Part shown: positions 52,101 through 64,000 of the stretch, piece after piece
Position numbering within the stretch: position 1 is the first letter of the stretch
How the letters are laid out: each line of letters begins with the position of its first letter
NCBI GenBank assembly: GCA_013399305.1
Contig: VXAI01000092.1
Span: 632,372-696,371 of the forward strand
Source: Rostratula benghalensis
Lineage: Eukaryota; Chordata; Aves; Charadriiformes; Rostratulidae
Reading direction: 5' to 3'
DNA: 64,000 bases
Program-made: the position numbers and the translations under genes
Notes under the pieces: generated by a model
The model's input: the letters and a program-made list of their open reading frames with translations, nothing else
Databases searched by the model: none
What the model was told of the DNA's origin: nothing

Positions 52101-55100
52101 TATAAAGTTTGTAGCTACTTTTTCCACAGCCCAGTTTTTTTCATCAAATGCTACCATAGCAAATGCAGCTTCTGACTGAATGCTTGACAGACAAATATTA
52201 GAAAAAACCATGTTTTTCAGTGAAAGCTCTGAACAGTATTTCTCTATTTCATCTCTTAATCATGCATGCAAACTTCTAATGCTTACTGCAATGCCCTAAA
52301 TCCAATCACCAGCTCCTTTCTGTTGATCATTTCCCCCTGCAGTATTTAGGTTAGAACAGCTCTTTACTGACATTGCTAGAAAGAAACTCCCCTAAAAGTT
52401 TATTTTCAAACTTAGACAAGTCATTCAAATGAAGGCAGCAAAGGAATTAGGGGGGCATGACATGGGAAAACTGAGATCATGACAATAGTTTAGTGCAGCA
52501 CTATTTCTTTTTTCAGCTAGTTCTTTTCCTGTATTTAAGGAATATTTGCTAAAAGAGTTTTTCAAGGATTTGTGCAGATTTACAGAAGGTAAATATTATG
52601 AATTAAAGAAATAGTTGTTCTTATTGCTGAGTATGGTAGAAGTACTATCTTGGTAATAAGCACAAATCTGTTGGCAAGCTGTACTTCATTGATAACATAT
52701 GGGATACTGCAACATAGGAATAGATAGCCAAATAAAAGTGATCCCACTGGGAAAGTAGCCTGGACACGAAGTACACATCAAAGCAAGTTTTATAAAAAGC
52801 TCTCTTGAAAGACAGAAGATCAAGTGCTTAGCACTTCGGTGATCACAATCACCTCATCTAAGTCCAGTGGACGGAATACAGAGTTAACCAATGAAACCAG
52901 GAGCTACGAGAGCTACAGCAAGATGCAATCATAAGAGCTTTCAACAGAACTGCAAATGCTGTTATGTCAGTGCCTCAAAGCTTTGCTTTAAAGCTTATAG
53001 TCAGTCTAAAAAGAGTAGATATAAATATGTATGGAATCCTAATGTCTCGGAAGTGATCTGGTTTGTTAGCACAAATAGTATATATTTAGATGCAAATTCT
53101 TAAGACCATGCCCAGAAGAGTCAGGACAGATTACAGCTTAGCCTTCTGAACTGTCTGTTACATTCATTATAACACAATTCCACCACATTTGAAAAGCCAT
53201 TTAAATACACACAGGAACTATGATCTTTACAAGCTAAGTGGGACTCCAGAAGAATCTGCAAAAAGATTAAGTACAATAGGTATCTAACAGGTGTTTTACA
53301 TTGTACGCCCTACAATTCTAAACTTGCCAGTCAAACTTCTCTTGCCAAGAGCACACCAAGCACATGGTCTTAACTACTTACAACAGCAAACATTCACTGT
53401 CAAGCACTCACGTAAAAATTGCATTTAAAACCTGGAAAGCATGAAAGACATTACAACTGTTTTTTTTAAAAAAAGATAATTAAAAAAATGAGTCATATTC
53501 TGTACCAAATCCTTGGTTAATAGCAGGCCATAATAAAAACAATCCTTTTGCTTTGGTACACATTGGAGGACAGGGAAGGGGAGACTTTGTACCCTTCTGA
53601 CAGGCAGGGCTGCCACTCACCTCTGTTCTACTGGGTAAATACAGACTCACTCTCTGACAAATCACAACGGACTCATGGGATATCCAAAGTGCCTCTGAAA
53701 ACACCTATTTTTATTTCTAACTCTAGTCATCCTTTGGAAGTGTACAGGCTTGAAACCTTCTGTTTACTAAGGAACTAAATAAACCAGGCTCTTATTTAAC
53801 TCCTTTTGCTGACACTCGCTACGGATGGATGGTTAATTCTTCCCAGTGGTAACAAATCTGAAGATACTCAGAAAAGAGTAATAAATCTGCATCCAAAAAT
53901 TTAATTGGGGTCCAGATTTCTGAGATGGTATGTTGGCATACGTGTCAAAAGGGATGTCACAAACTTGATATTACATAGAGGAGAATGAAAAATACTAATA
54001 CAAGAATAAAGAAGTCAGCATAACAGAATTGCTGTATCCAGCTGTGGTATGTCACACAAGCCAGGTAAAAACGAGATCAACCACAAGAAGGCAACTCAAA
54101 GCCTCTGCAGAGGAGCAAGTTTCTGTAACACTGGGATCCTTACATCTTCCTCTGAACCATCCAGTGCTCGCTTCTCTCGCAAAGCAGATGGAGCCAGACT
54201 AAAATATTCTCCAGCTAAGGAGACAATTTGTATGAGAAAGCACTAAATGTAGTTTCTTAACAACAGCAGACCCCTTAGAGCAAAGAAGCTTTTCTTCCTC
54301 CAACATGAGGTTCAGAAAAAATATATTAAACATATAAAATTTGAAAATTTGAAAAATTACTGGAATACTTAAAAAAATCCCTTGCATCAGTCTAGAGTTA
54401 AGGCTTTCCTTATTTCTATAATGCTACCCAAGAGCTGCATTTCTTCTTAACATATTTTCTACATAGTCACTGCACATGCCCCATAATAACCGAGGAAAAA
54501 AAAGAATCATTACAAAAGTCCCCAGCTGAGAAGAACATTTAAAGCTACCATGCAAGAGATAATTTCACCCCTCCATACCTAACGGATCAGATACTCTGCT
54601 CTTCATTAAAGAAGAGAAAGGAAAAAAATTGGAACAAAGATGTCCAATAAAGAAGAAAAGGGTAAATGTCCTGGGATCCAATGTAAAAGGAGGAAGAGAT
54701 CACGAATGAGATGCAGCAACAAAGCTAGGATGTAAAGACAGGAGAAATCAGCATAAGAAGGTGTAATATCTGGATTTATTGATCATCTTGACCTCAAAAC
54801 AAAGAAAGTAAAGCCTAAATTTGAAGGTGAAAAGGGGAAAAAAATATGAAAGGGCAAAACACACATTTGGTTTGATCTGTGTCCATACCAGCCCTATGAG
54901 GTAATCATAACAGAAAGAAACTAAGCTCACACTGGGCACTATGCTTATTTATATGACCTCCAACTAAAGCAAAGGTGTTTCTGGAAACTACTCTGATCAT
55001 TTTCTCTGAATTGACAGCAGCAAATTGTCTAGTTCCAAAGTATGTTTTGGAGGATATTAAGCAGATGTCAGAGCCCTAATTTTGCTTAAGACAGAGCTTC

Positions 55101-56815
55101 CAGAAGTCAGGAGATGTGGTTACACATAACACTCCAACATCTCCTTAGTTTTGAATTAACATGTCACAGTGTGATACTCAGGGGGGGGAAAAAGTACAAC
55201 AATACTGCAAAGTAAGGAACGCTTCCCTACAATAATACAACACTTTAAAGCAAGATCAAAGCAGTTATATTTGCTGTACTGCATTCAATTTTCCTATTAC
55301 ACTTCACACAAACAGAAGGGACATTCACTAGATACTGTAAAATAACACCAGAAAAGAACACCTCCCTTTATTAATTTATTCCTCAGTAATTTATTCCCCT
55401 CCAAAAGTGTTCTGCACACTGTAAAGGCTAATTTAAAAATTCTCTTCTTCATTATATTTTTCTGAGAATCCAATGTTCATTACCTTTGTCCGCCCTATTG
55501 TTATTACCTTTTTATGTTTCTGTGTATTACTAACATTGGTAGAATTTTAATTCAAAAGTACCACCCACGTTTAGATTCACAACACTAACCTAAAGAATTC
55601 ATAGTCAAAGCACTGCTCTAACTTAGTAGGTCAGTACTTTTCCGTAAAAATACACTTTGTCTGCACCATTGCCTTATTGAACGTCTCATATTAATTTCAT
55701 TCTATGACTATGAGGTGGACTACACATCTAGGGAAAACATTATTCGTTAGTATTCCTTTGTGACAAGGGTCACAATCATCATTCCTCATACAGTCTGCAT
55801 TTCAACAGCTTAACAAGTCTACCACAAGGTATCTTCCTGGAGAGGAATATATTTTTCCTTGAATATCCATGCATTTACAAACTGGGATTTGGATCTATGC
55901 TCTCTGGGTTTAAAATAATCACAATGTAAATAAAGTTTTTAAAGGTCTTATTTAATACAATAATAAATCACATGTGGCATCAGAGTTGCAATTGCTATTG
56001 CAGTGCATAATACTCTGGTGTCATTCTATGGCAAGATCATCTTACTTTGTCACAAAAACCAAAACGCCCCCACAAATGGAAAGTCATTTTCCACGCAATT
56101 CACTAGAGTTCAGTAGAGCACACTAGTATTTTGTAAACTCTTAGTATTGTAGGAGCTGTTATAAGTTTTAAGCAGCAGTCCAGTACTCAGAATCTGTCAC
56201 GATTTCGACTTAACGCAATTTCTATTTCATCAAGACTACACACTTTATGTCAACTCACTGCTCAAGATCAGCCTTCACTATTACATGTTTGCAAACAGAA
56301 ACATGTTTAATATTTTATGACAGTGCTTATTCTTAAATGTATCTACCTCGGATTATGCCTTGTGGTTTTTTTTTCCTAAAGTAAAGATTTACTACTACAG
56401 CAACCACATTTTTACTACAAGAGGTTCCTCAACAAAAAATCTTCAATTCTGCACTTACTATTTACTCATTTCATTCACAATCCCTAATAAACTATTGCAT
56501 TCAAAATCTCCTTGCTGGTATCTCTTGCCTCATCAAGACCAAAATGTCTAATTAGGCTGCTACTTTCCAAGATGCAAAAATTTTCATTCTGAGTATCAAG
56601 GAGAGAAATATGCTATAAGATGTTACAATTTCTTTTTAAGTGATCCAATTTGTTTCAGAATCAGAAAGCATTTTTATTAACTTTAACCCTACAACAGCAA
56701 AAAAATGCCATTCTGTTACTCGAACAAACTTACTGTCCCACACAGCGTTAGACTGAACCAACTATTTCACTCAGACCAAATTAAATGCATAACACATGAT
56801 ACAATCTTTTCTCAC

Positions 56816-56878
56816 TAGGTTTTTTGGGGTTTTTTGTTTGGGTTTTTTTGGTGTTTTTTTTGTTTTGGTTTTTTTTTC
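56816..56878. repeat. T/G-rich low-complexity tract
   Basis: About 60 bp made only of T runs (3-9) separated by G, GG or GGGG. On the minus strand, the VPS13B sense strand, it is an A/C tract like the one at 37.3 kb. The minus-strand 71-codon frame with its lysine/proline-rich middle (56771-56986) is a reading of this tract, not a gene. Confidence 0.9.
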
Positions 56879-57377
56879 AATGGATAAACCTGAGGATATT
56901 GTGGTTTGTTTTTCCTCAAAAAGATCTTCAGTAAGAGCGTAACATCTGTAAGTGACAATCTGTATGGGAAAGTTAACCTGGAACATTTTATTCTGGATGT
57001 ACTGTAAATTAGGAGAAAGGTTAAATACCTAATTTAGTCACTATCTTTGTGGTTTTCTTGACGCTTACAATATTTGGTATTTACACATGAAAAGGTGTGG
57101 AAGATCCCCACCCATCTTTTAACCATGTTGATACAGAAATTTTAATACTTTATTTAACCAAATGGAGAGAAAATGGAAGGCATGAATATATTAGGGAAAG
57201 AGGAAAAGCAAAGAAAGGGATTCTTATACCAAATTGTAACTGGACATTGAAACTTAATAGCTGACATTACATTAATACTCAGACAGAGCATTCACTCAAA
57301 CAGTACATAACCATGAGAACCGAGAAGATTATGTATAAAAATATTATACCTCATTTTTACTAAGTTTAGGATTTAAG

Positions 57378-57565
57378 GTTCTTTACTATGAGGGTGGTTG
57401 AACACTGGAACAGGTTGCCCAGGTTGAGGTGGTTGAGGCTCCTTCCCTGGAGATATTCAAGGTGAGGCTGGATGAGGACCAAGGCAACCTGGTTTACTTG
57501 GGGGTGTCCCCACTGACTGCAGGAAGATCAGACTAGGTGACCCTAGAGGTCCCTTCCGGGACCTT
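57378..57565 (+). mobile_element. CR1 LINE, 3'-end fragment
   Basis: A 5'-truncated CR1 tail that starts near TTCTTTACTATGAGGGTGGT and continues through AACACTGGAACAGGTTGCCC, CTCCTTCCCTGGAGATATTC and GACCCTAGAGGTCCCTTCC. The terminal octamer repeat is missing, so the last bases have been lost or diverged. It resembles the copy at 524-702 more than the one at 48 kb. It lies tail-to-tail with the inverted CR1 that begins about 140 bp further on. Confidence 0.9.
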
Positions 57566-57703
57566 TGTTTACATTTTAAGATGAAAAGAGGTCCCATGAA
57601 ACAATGAACAGAAAATACCATACCTTTACTAGACATAAAATACTGATAATTTGTGTTGTATAACCTGAACACATTTTTATTTCTTGCTCTCAGTATCTCA
57701 CTA

Positions 57704-58514
57704 TATCATAGAATGGTTAGAATTGGAAGTGACCCTAAAGATCACCTAGTTCCAACCCCCCTGCTGTGGGCAGGGACACCTCCCACTAGACCAGATGGCT
57801 CAAAGCCCCATACAACCTGTCCCTGGACACTTCTGGGGAAGAGGCATCCACAGCTTCTCTGGACAACATGGTCCAGCATCTCACCACCCTCATGGTAAAG
57901 AATTTCCTCCTAATATCTAATCTAAATCTACCTTTTTTTTGTTTAAAACCATCCTATTGCTACATTACATAGTAAAAAGTAGCTCCCCATCTCTCCTGTA
58001 AGCCCTGCTTCAGGTACTGGAAGGCCACTGTCAGGTCTCCCTGGAGCCTTCTCAGCCCTGGGCTGAACAAGTCTTCATAGAACAGGTGCTCCAGCCTTCT
58101 GATCATCTTTATGGTCCTCCTCTTGACCCATTCTAAGAGGTCCATGTCCTCCCTATGTTGGGACCTCCAAAGCTAGATGCAGTACTACAGGTGGGGTCTC
58201 ACTAGAGCGGAGCAGAGGAGCAAAATCACCTCTCTTGACCTGCTTGCCATGTTTATTTTGATGCAGCTGAGGAATGCTGGTGGCTTTCTGCTGCAAGCAG
58301 ACATAGCTGGGTCATGTTGAGCTTCTCATCCACTAACACCCCAGGTCCTTCTTGCCAAGGTTACTCTCAACCTATTCTCCGTCCAGCCTGTATCTGTGCT
58401 TGGGATTGCCCCAGTCCCCATGCAGGACCTTGCCCTTGGTCCTTGTTGAACTTCGTGAGGTTCACAAGGGCCCACTTCTCAAGCTTGTCCAGGTCCTTCG
58501 GATGGCATCCCTTC
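57704..58514 (-). mobile_element. CR1 LINE, 0.8-kb 3' fragment in minus orientation
   Basis: Read on the minus strand this 5'-truncated CR1 starts with GAAGGGATGCCATCCGAAGG and GGACCTGGACAAGCTTGAGA. It then has AAGTTCAACAAGGACCAAGG, a GATTTTGCTCCTCTGCTCCG block, the ORF2 end (MDLLEWVKRRTIKMIRRLEH), a conserved AACCATTCTATGAT tail and the CTGCCCACAGCAGGGGGGTT motif. It is the same subfamily as the copy at 47785-48824 and nearly matches it over 200 bp, but in opposite orientation. It has the same orientation as VPS13B. Frames at 57653-57898, 57960-58145, 58314-58543 and 58367-58639 fall in it. Confidence 0.94.
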
Positions 58515-58599
58515 ACAGCAAGCAGTGCATGGTAGGAGGATGAAAGACAATGGTCATATATTGAAACAAGTAAGCTTCTGCTTGTATAGGCGGAAAATC

Positions 58600-58794
58600 T
58601 CTCATCATGAGAACAATCAAGCAGTGGTACAGGTTGCACAAAGAGGCAGGTTGTTCTTACCCTTGGAGATGTTCAAGACCTGGTTGGATAAAGCCCTGAA
58701 GAACTTGATTTGATCCCATAACTGACTGTGCCTGTAGCAAAAGATTGGACTAGAGACTTCTTGCAGTCCCTTCAATTTTCTAGCAATCCTATTA
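58600..58794 (+). mobile_element. CR1 LINE, degraded 3' fragment
   Basis: A diverged CR1 3' piece: AATCAAGCAGTGGTACAGGT, TTGGAGATGTTCAAGACCTG, GGATAAAGCCCTGAAGAAC, and AAAGATTGGACTAGAGACTT ending near TTTCTAGCAATCCTATTA. It is more mutated than its neighbours and is probably the oldest of the three. It lies head-to-head with the inverted CR1 ending at 58514, with about 85 bp of non-CR1 sequence between them. Confidence 0.78.
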
Positions 58795-61381
58795 TTTTTT
58801 TGCCAGGGGCAAAGAAACAGCTTCCTTTCTGAAAAGCACTGTTGAGCTAATGGTAGCATGGCTGTTACCTGTTAGCATTTCTGTTGCAGGACCACTGCAT
58901 GCACCTTTTTCTTGAAATGCAGGCACCAAAAAAACACTACGGCCTTCTCATTCATTCTTTATTCTGGTATCAGCGAACACTGATGGCTTCCTTGTTCACT
59001 CTGAACTTGACAACTACTGTGTTAGGTCCTACCCCAAAAAATAAACTTTCCTTATCTCTGAAGCTTTATTTTGTGTCTGCACTGAGCTCTTCTAAGAAAT
59101 TTTCCACTTTCTATTATGCAGCAGATTCATGACTAACATTCTTCCCAGTCATCTTGTCATAATGCTGAATTCCAGTGGCTTAGTCTCAACACGCTCCATT
59201 GCTCTTAGAAAAGAAGCCACCACTTCAACCTCCCTGTAGAGTTTTTCACCTTATGCAGTACGTGGCAGCTAGAACAAGGCAAAAAGGCAGCCTACCTCCC
59301 TGCTGGTCAAACACACCTTTCTTAATAGAACAAGAAATAACATAGAGCTAACAGCTGAACAAACAAAACAGGTGCTCTCAGTCACAGCTTCCATTGCTAT
59401 TTGTGCAAATAAACTACAGACTCTGGAGGAAGGGCACTATTTATAGCTCTAAGCTTAGGTTTGTCTTGTTTTTGGTAGCCCACCAACACACTCAACAAGA
59501 GTTCGCTGTTAATTTTGACATTACACACTGAACTGAGCTCTCCTGCAATTCTGAAACACAATTCAACTGAAGCAGCTTATATACATTTAAGCATATCTAT
59601 ACATTTCATGTTTATACATATTCCTTTCACAACCTGCTGATATTTTTTCTTTTACTCCTTGACTCCGCTGTTGACACTACGTATATATTCACTTTCCCCA
59701 CAACAGACATTTAAAAAGTCTCAAGTGGATTTTAAGTACATTAGATTCTTTAGGACAACGTTATAAATCAGAGTTAAGCTGGTATGAATGCCTTAAGTAT
59801 GCCTGCTGCTATTTTTTCATCAGAATGTGGTCTTTTTTAATTGCACAGCTTATTCGCGTATATGAATTTGGAAAGAAAAAAATAAAAAGGCAATTATAAT
59901 TACTGATTTACATGTATACCCATTGATTACATATTAAAGTGATTCAATGTCCCACCTATCCCATGTTCAGTGTAAGTCAGTTCATGACTTCAGAGGAAAT
60001 AAAAAATTATACAAAACTACATTAAGCTCAAATAATTAAGAAAAAAATTTGCTTAGGTTGCTTATTGACACTCTGTTTCCATCTGAAATTAGAGTTGATA
60101 ACCTACCAGACTGTCACAGAAGGGTACAATGTGTAAAAATAATATTATTTACACATTGCATTCAAAAGCAGGATGAGGACTCATGCGGGTACAATCACCC
60201 TTGCAACTGTTTTACTCCCCAAGTTTCATAGAGCTATGTCCTGCTGCTCTCAAGCAATTACTTAAGAGAATACACTCTTACACTTTGATTTTAAACAGAA
60301 AATTTAGGCTATACTCCTGTGCCAAAACTGGCCACATTATGTGGACCAAACAGATTAAATGCCAATATGTTACAAGGAAGTGATTAGAGCTTAACAACCT
60401 GCATTACCACAAAACTTTGAAATGTTGGGCTTTTGCTGGGTTTTGTGATTTGGGGTTTGGTGGCAGGGGAGCAGGTACAAAGGAAAAAAGTAGTTTTAAG
60501 AACAGGGGTATTAGAAAGGCAAGTCACTCATTTCAGTCTTTTTCCTAAGTGGTTAAAAGAACTATGCAGCAGCTCCACAGCCCTTTTTTATACGTACACC
60601 TGGGAAGAATACTGAATCCTGTTACTTTCCTCAGTGTTACCCTGATGTGGTTTAGACCAGATGTTTAAATGTTACAGTATGTACATTTTCTTCTCTTCTT
60701 CCAAGGCAAAAGCAAAATAGGAGGAATATTTGACTTCACTCCACAAGAGACCTATTTAATAGTTTGGCGGTTATGTAAGTAAAGGTAGCTTGGCTAAGTC
60801 AATGTTGACGACATACAGAACGACATGATCCTAATGAGTTGGAAAATATTGGCTCTCATGAGATTCAACCAGATGCTACCGCGCTGAGAAAGCTACTGTA
60901 TTATTGAATTTCATTTTTATGAGGTAAAATTTATTATTCAACCATTAAGGTATCCCACATGAAATCTTGCATAAAATAGTTTTACAGTTACTTTCTGGAA
61001 AGTAGATTTTATTTTAACTTTAAGACATCATTTACATGAGGGATTCAAATGCCTATTTGATCACCTTCAACAGAGAAATGTAAGGTCTGCAAGCAATTTT
61101 CCCAAAAATACCAGATTAATGGAACCGAACTGTCAACAAAATAATGAACTACCTGAATAGGACAAGGAAAAAGTGGTAGCAAGTTCCAGTTTTCCAGAGT
61201 AAACTAAAGCCATGTGTGACTGTGTATATGTTTTCTTGGCAGGCTGAAATGGTTAGAAACTGAGTACTTCAGGTACCTACTTACAAATAATGAAAAAGTA
61301 CACTGCAAAATTACTCCATAGGATTAATTATGCTCAGCCTTTGAGATTTTCCTAAAATTTTGGTACTTGGTACCCTTATTT

Positions 61382-61403
61382 TATATATATATATATATAT
61401 ATA
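61382..61403. repeat. (TA)11 microsatellite
   Basis: Eleven uninterrupted TA units; likely length-polymorphic. Confidence 0.92.
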
Positions 61404-64000
61404 AATAGTAATTGTAAAAGGATTTTATTAATATCAACACATCCACTTGCAAGAATGTAGAAAGCATGATGCCTTTCAGATTCATGTTTGTTTCCACTTT
61501 CCTAGTGTATAAAAAGCAATATCAGGTTGTTTCACAAGCACATACAATCATAAGAACTAACATATTTAACTGACATGAAACATACTATTGTGCTTATACA
61601 CCAAAAAGCTTATAAAATTAAACCAAAACACATAAATTTCCAAAGAGCTATCTGTGGGTTGAAGAATCCTATTCATTCAAGAAATAAGTTTCATTGGTTA
61701 TAATTATATCAAATTTTTTAATTGTCTTGGCTTCTCTGAACCCTAAAAATACCAGTTGACATTTGAAAAGAACCTTTGTCAAGTGGACATTTATAACTAG
61801 GGATTACAAAAGCACTATGGTGTCCCTGCGATGAAGGGAGTTAGGTGCTTCCAAAAATCTCATTAAGCCATTTCTTCTATCTATAAATTCTAAATCAGTT
61901 ATAATTAAAAATCTGCTTTTAGCAGAACCTTTTATCAGTTTTAAGTTAAGGAAGGCATAATATCTAAACACATTTACTATAAAGATCTACTGTAAAAGAA
62001 ATCTTGAAATTCTTATTTTACCTGCCCTCCACAAGTTCTGAGCAAAATCACAGTACCATACTCATCTTTTTACTGGTAGTTTTAAGATAACGCACCTAGT
62101 AATATGTGTAACAAACACAGTTTTTATGTAGTACAGGTACTTCATTCTTAAATTCTGTCACAAATCAAACACATACAACTTTGCTTTTGAGATTTCAAGG
62201 GGTTTTTTTCCCAAATAGCCTGCATTTGGACAAGTTAATCATAAGAGAAACTCTCAGATTAACTGATGAAGACAGCAAGTCTAATAACCAACAAACTATG
62301 AAATACTTGAGGAAACTGTTTTTCTCCCCCTCTAATTCATTTATTCTTCTTTCCCTACAGCACGTCTTAGACCGTATTGTAAGCACAGGTTCAGTGATGC
62401 AGTTTTAAAATTAGAGGAGATGGCTTTGTTGGAAAAGACATACAACAAAACTAGGGACCATAATTCCCACTAAAAAAGATCTGTGAGGATCCAAAGGCTT
62501 GTGGTATCACTTCTGAATTCGAGTTATACGGAATCAATACACTACGGAGACCCACCACTCACCAAAAGCACCAGGCAGAAAGCCTCAGTGAAGGCATAAG
62601 GAGCTCAGCCACAACTCTTTCAGACCCGTAACGCTCTTCAATCACCACACAGAAAGTGGCGATACAGACCTAGGCAGCTGAGAAAGATGCAGGCTATGGA
62701 AACAAATGGTAGACATAACCAAGGCCAGCTATGTGCAAGTAATAAACTAGGGAAGAAAAATTTGAAGCCTCAGTGTATTTTCAAAATTGGCAGAATGGAT
62801 CTGGAAGGGTCACACGTGACTAGAACTTTTCTATAGAAGAACACAGTTTTTCACAGAGGGGAAAAAAAAAAAGCATGGTGTTCCCCTACATATCAAAACG
62901 TGTGAAATTCTGTGATCCAGACCACAGGCAGGTAGATTTGCTGGAAATTTCTGGATAACAGCAAACCATAAAAAATAGGAAGACAAACTACATTAAGCAC
63001 TTTCTTTTTTTGAGATTGTCACATCTGCGAAGGGCTTCTTTATTTATTTTTAATAGAGGGATAAGTATCTAGAGACATAACCATTTGTCTTGCTATATAT
63101 CTAATTAGTTAGAAAGATGGCTTTTAGAAGTTTGAAAATGTAAAGGCAAAAGATAACTTGGGCAATAGTACTCATAAAATACACTTTATGATTCTTGTAA
63201 CAGCAGAAGGAAAGCAATGAATTTCAAGAAAGAGATCCCTTGGGAAAATGATAAAGTGAAGATGTTATTTTTTCCTGCAAGAACACTACGATTTCATAGA
63301 AACAAAATAAGGAAAAGTGAAGGAATAAAGAAAAAGATCTATGAAAGAAAATAAAGCAGTTTTATTTATATTTGCATTATTTGTACAAAATTGATCTAAG
63401 AAATAATCCACAACACCACAAGGATAGAAATCTATTATCTTGAAATACTTTCGTAGTACTTCTGTGTGTATCTAAAATGAGCTGTGATCTGATGGCAAAC
63501 AATACCATTGACAAAAAGGCTATTTCCATGATATGCTAGTTTATACAACAAAAGCTCACCTCTAGACCCAAAACAATGCTCAGAGAAAAAATGGCAGGAG
63601 GGGGAACCCAAATAATATCCTGCTGGGCTACTTCCAGGTGCACCACAGGAGGCATCAGCCCATCCAAAGCCAATCTGCCAAAGCCCAGAGGAGCACAGGG
63701 ACATGCAAAGCAGGCAGGAATCCAAATCAAGGACTCTCAAGGAACATTCATCAGCTCTTGTTTTATGTTGGAGAAACTAATCTGAATCTTAGTAAGAGGA
63801 CACCAGTAATTAACAAATGTGCTTTGTTAACTGATAAGTTCCTTATTGAGTACAGTATCTTCCTAGTTACTTCATTTAAAAAAATAAATAAAGGCTGAAA
63901 TTGCAACTTTGAGTGCAATTACAGTCAGGTTTTTTTTAGAAGCTTGCACACATACATATTACTGTTAAAGTAAGTCAAAGTTACACTTAGGGCACTAAGT

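Larger units (their letters stand above)
19910..64000 (-). other. VPS13B: VPS13B intron, 3' 44 kb (continues off the right edge)
   Basis: Everything to the right of the exon at 19909 is upstream in gene orientation. The preceding exon should end with a segment like human ALINEIFLSIG, split in the glycine codon. I searched for its reverse complement and found no match, so the intron appears to exceed 44 kb. A very long intron at this place fits my memory of the human gene, where the intron before exon 18 is about 100 kb. Contents are CR1 fragments (27.8, 34.4, 35.5, 47.8, 57.4, 57.7 and 58.6 kb), poly-A and dinucleotide tracts, and otherwise unremarkable AT-rich sequence. An exon under about 60 nt, or a poorly conserved one, could have been missed by eye. 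Confidence 0.7.

Overview
The window is AT-rich nuclear DNA from a vertebrate, almost certainly a bird. The evidence is repeated CR1 (chicken repeat 1) LINE copies with typical ragged 5' ends and (ATTCTRTG)n-type 3' ends, no mammalian Alu/L1-type repeats, and two short exons of a conserved vertebrate gene. The octamer-tailed CR1 at 35.5 kb resembles neoavian copies, but I would not place the species further.

The only protein-coding sequence I can defend is on the minus strand: two consecutive internal exons of VPS13B (COH1, the Cohen syndrome gene), a very large bridge-like lipid-transfer protein of the Golgi. They lie at 19775-19909 (135 nt) and 18730-18903 (174 nt), separated by an 871-nt intron. 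Both have good splice sites, matching phases and translations that join into one continuous VPS13B segment. Counted on the human protein as I remember it, they cover about residues 839-942. The rest of the window is intron of this gene: at least 18.7 kb downstream (left, 1-18729) and at least 44 kb upstream (right, 19910-64000). I found no further VPS13B exon in either.

Left intron (1-18729): one CR1 3' fragment at 524-702, simple AT-rich tracts, and a few unrecognised open frames. Centre: the two exons. Right intron (19910-64000): CR1 tails at 27.8 and 34.4 kb, a 0.6-kb CR1 with the end of ORF2 at 35.5-36.1 kb, an internally deleted 1-kb CR1 at 47.8-48.8 kb, and a cluster of three CR1 pieces in alternating orientation at 57.4-58.8 kb. 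Poly-A runs and microsatellites are scattered throughout. Most CR1 copies are antisense to VPS13B.

Nearly all open frames in this window are chance frames in intron or frames through CR1. I did not find a new gene system, RNA gene, CRISPR array or CpG-island promoter. The most useful second looks are a possible alternative terminal exon of VPS13B near 22.4-22.5 kb, the inverted CR1 pair at 48 and 58 kb, and a few open stretches I could not identify.
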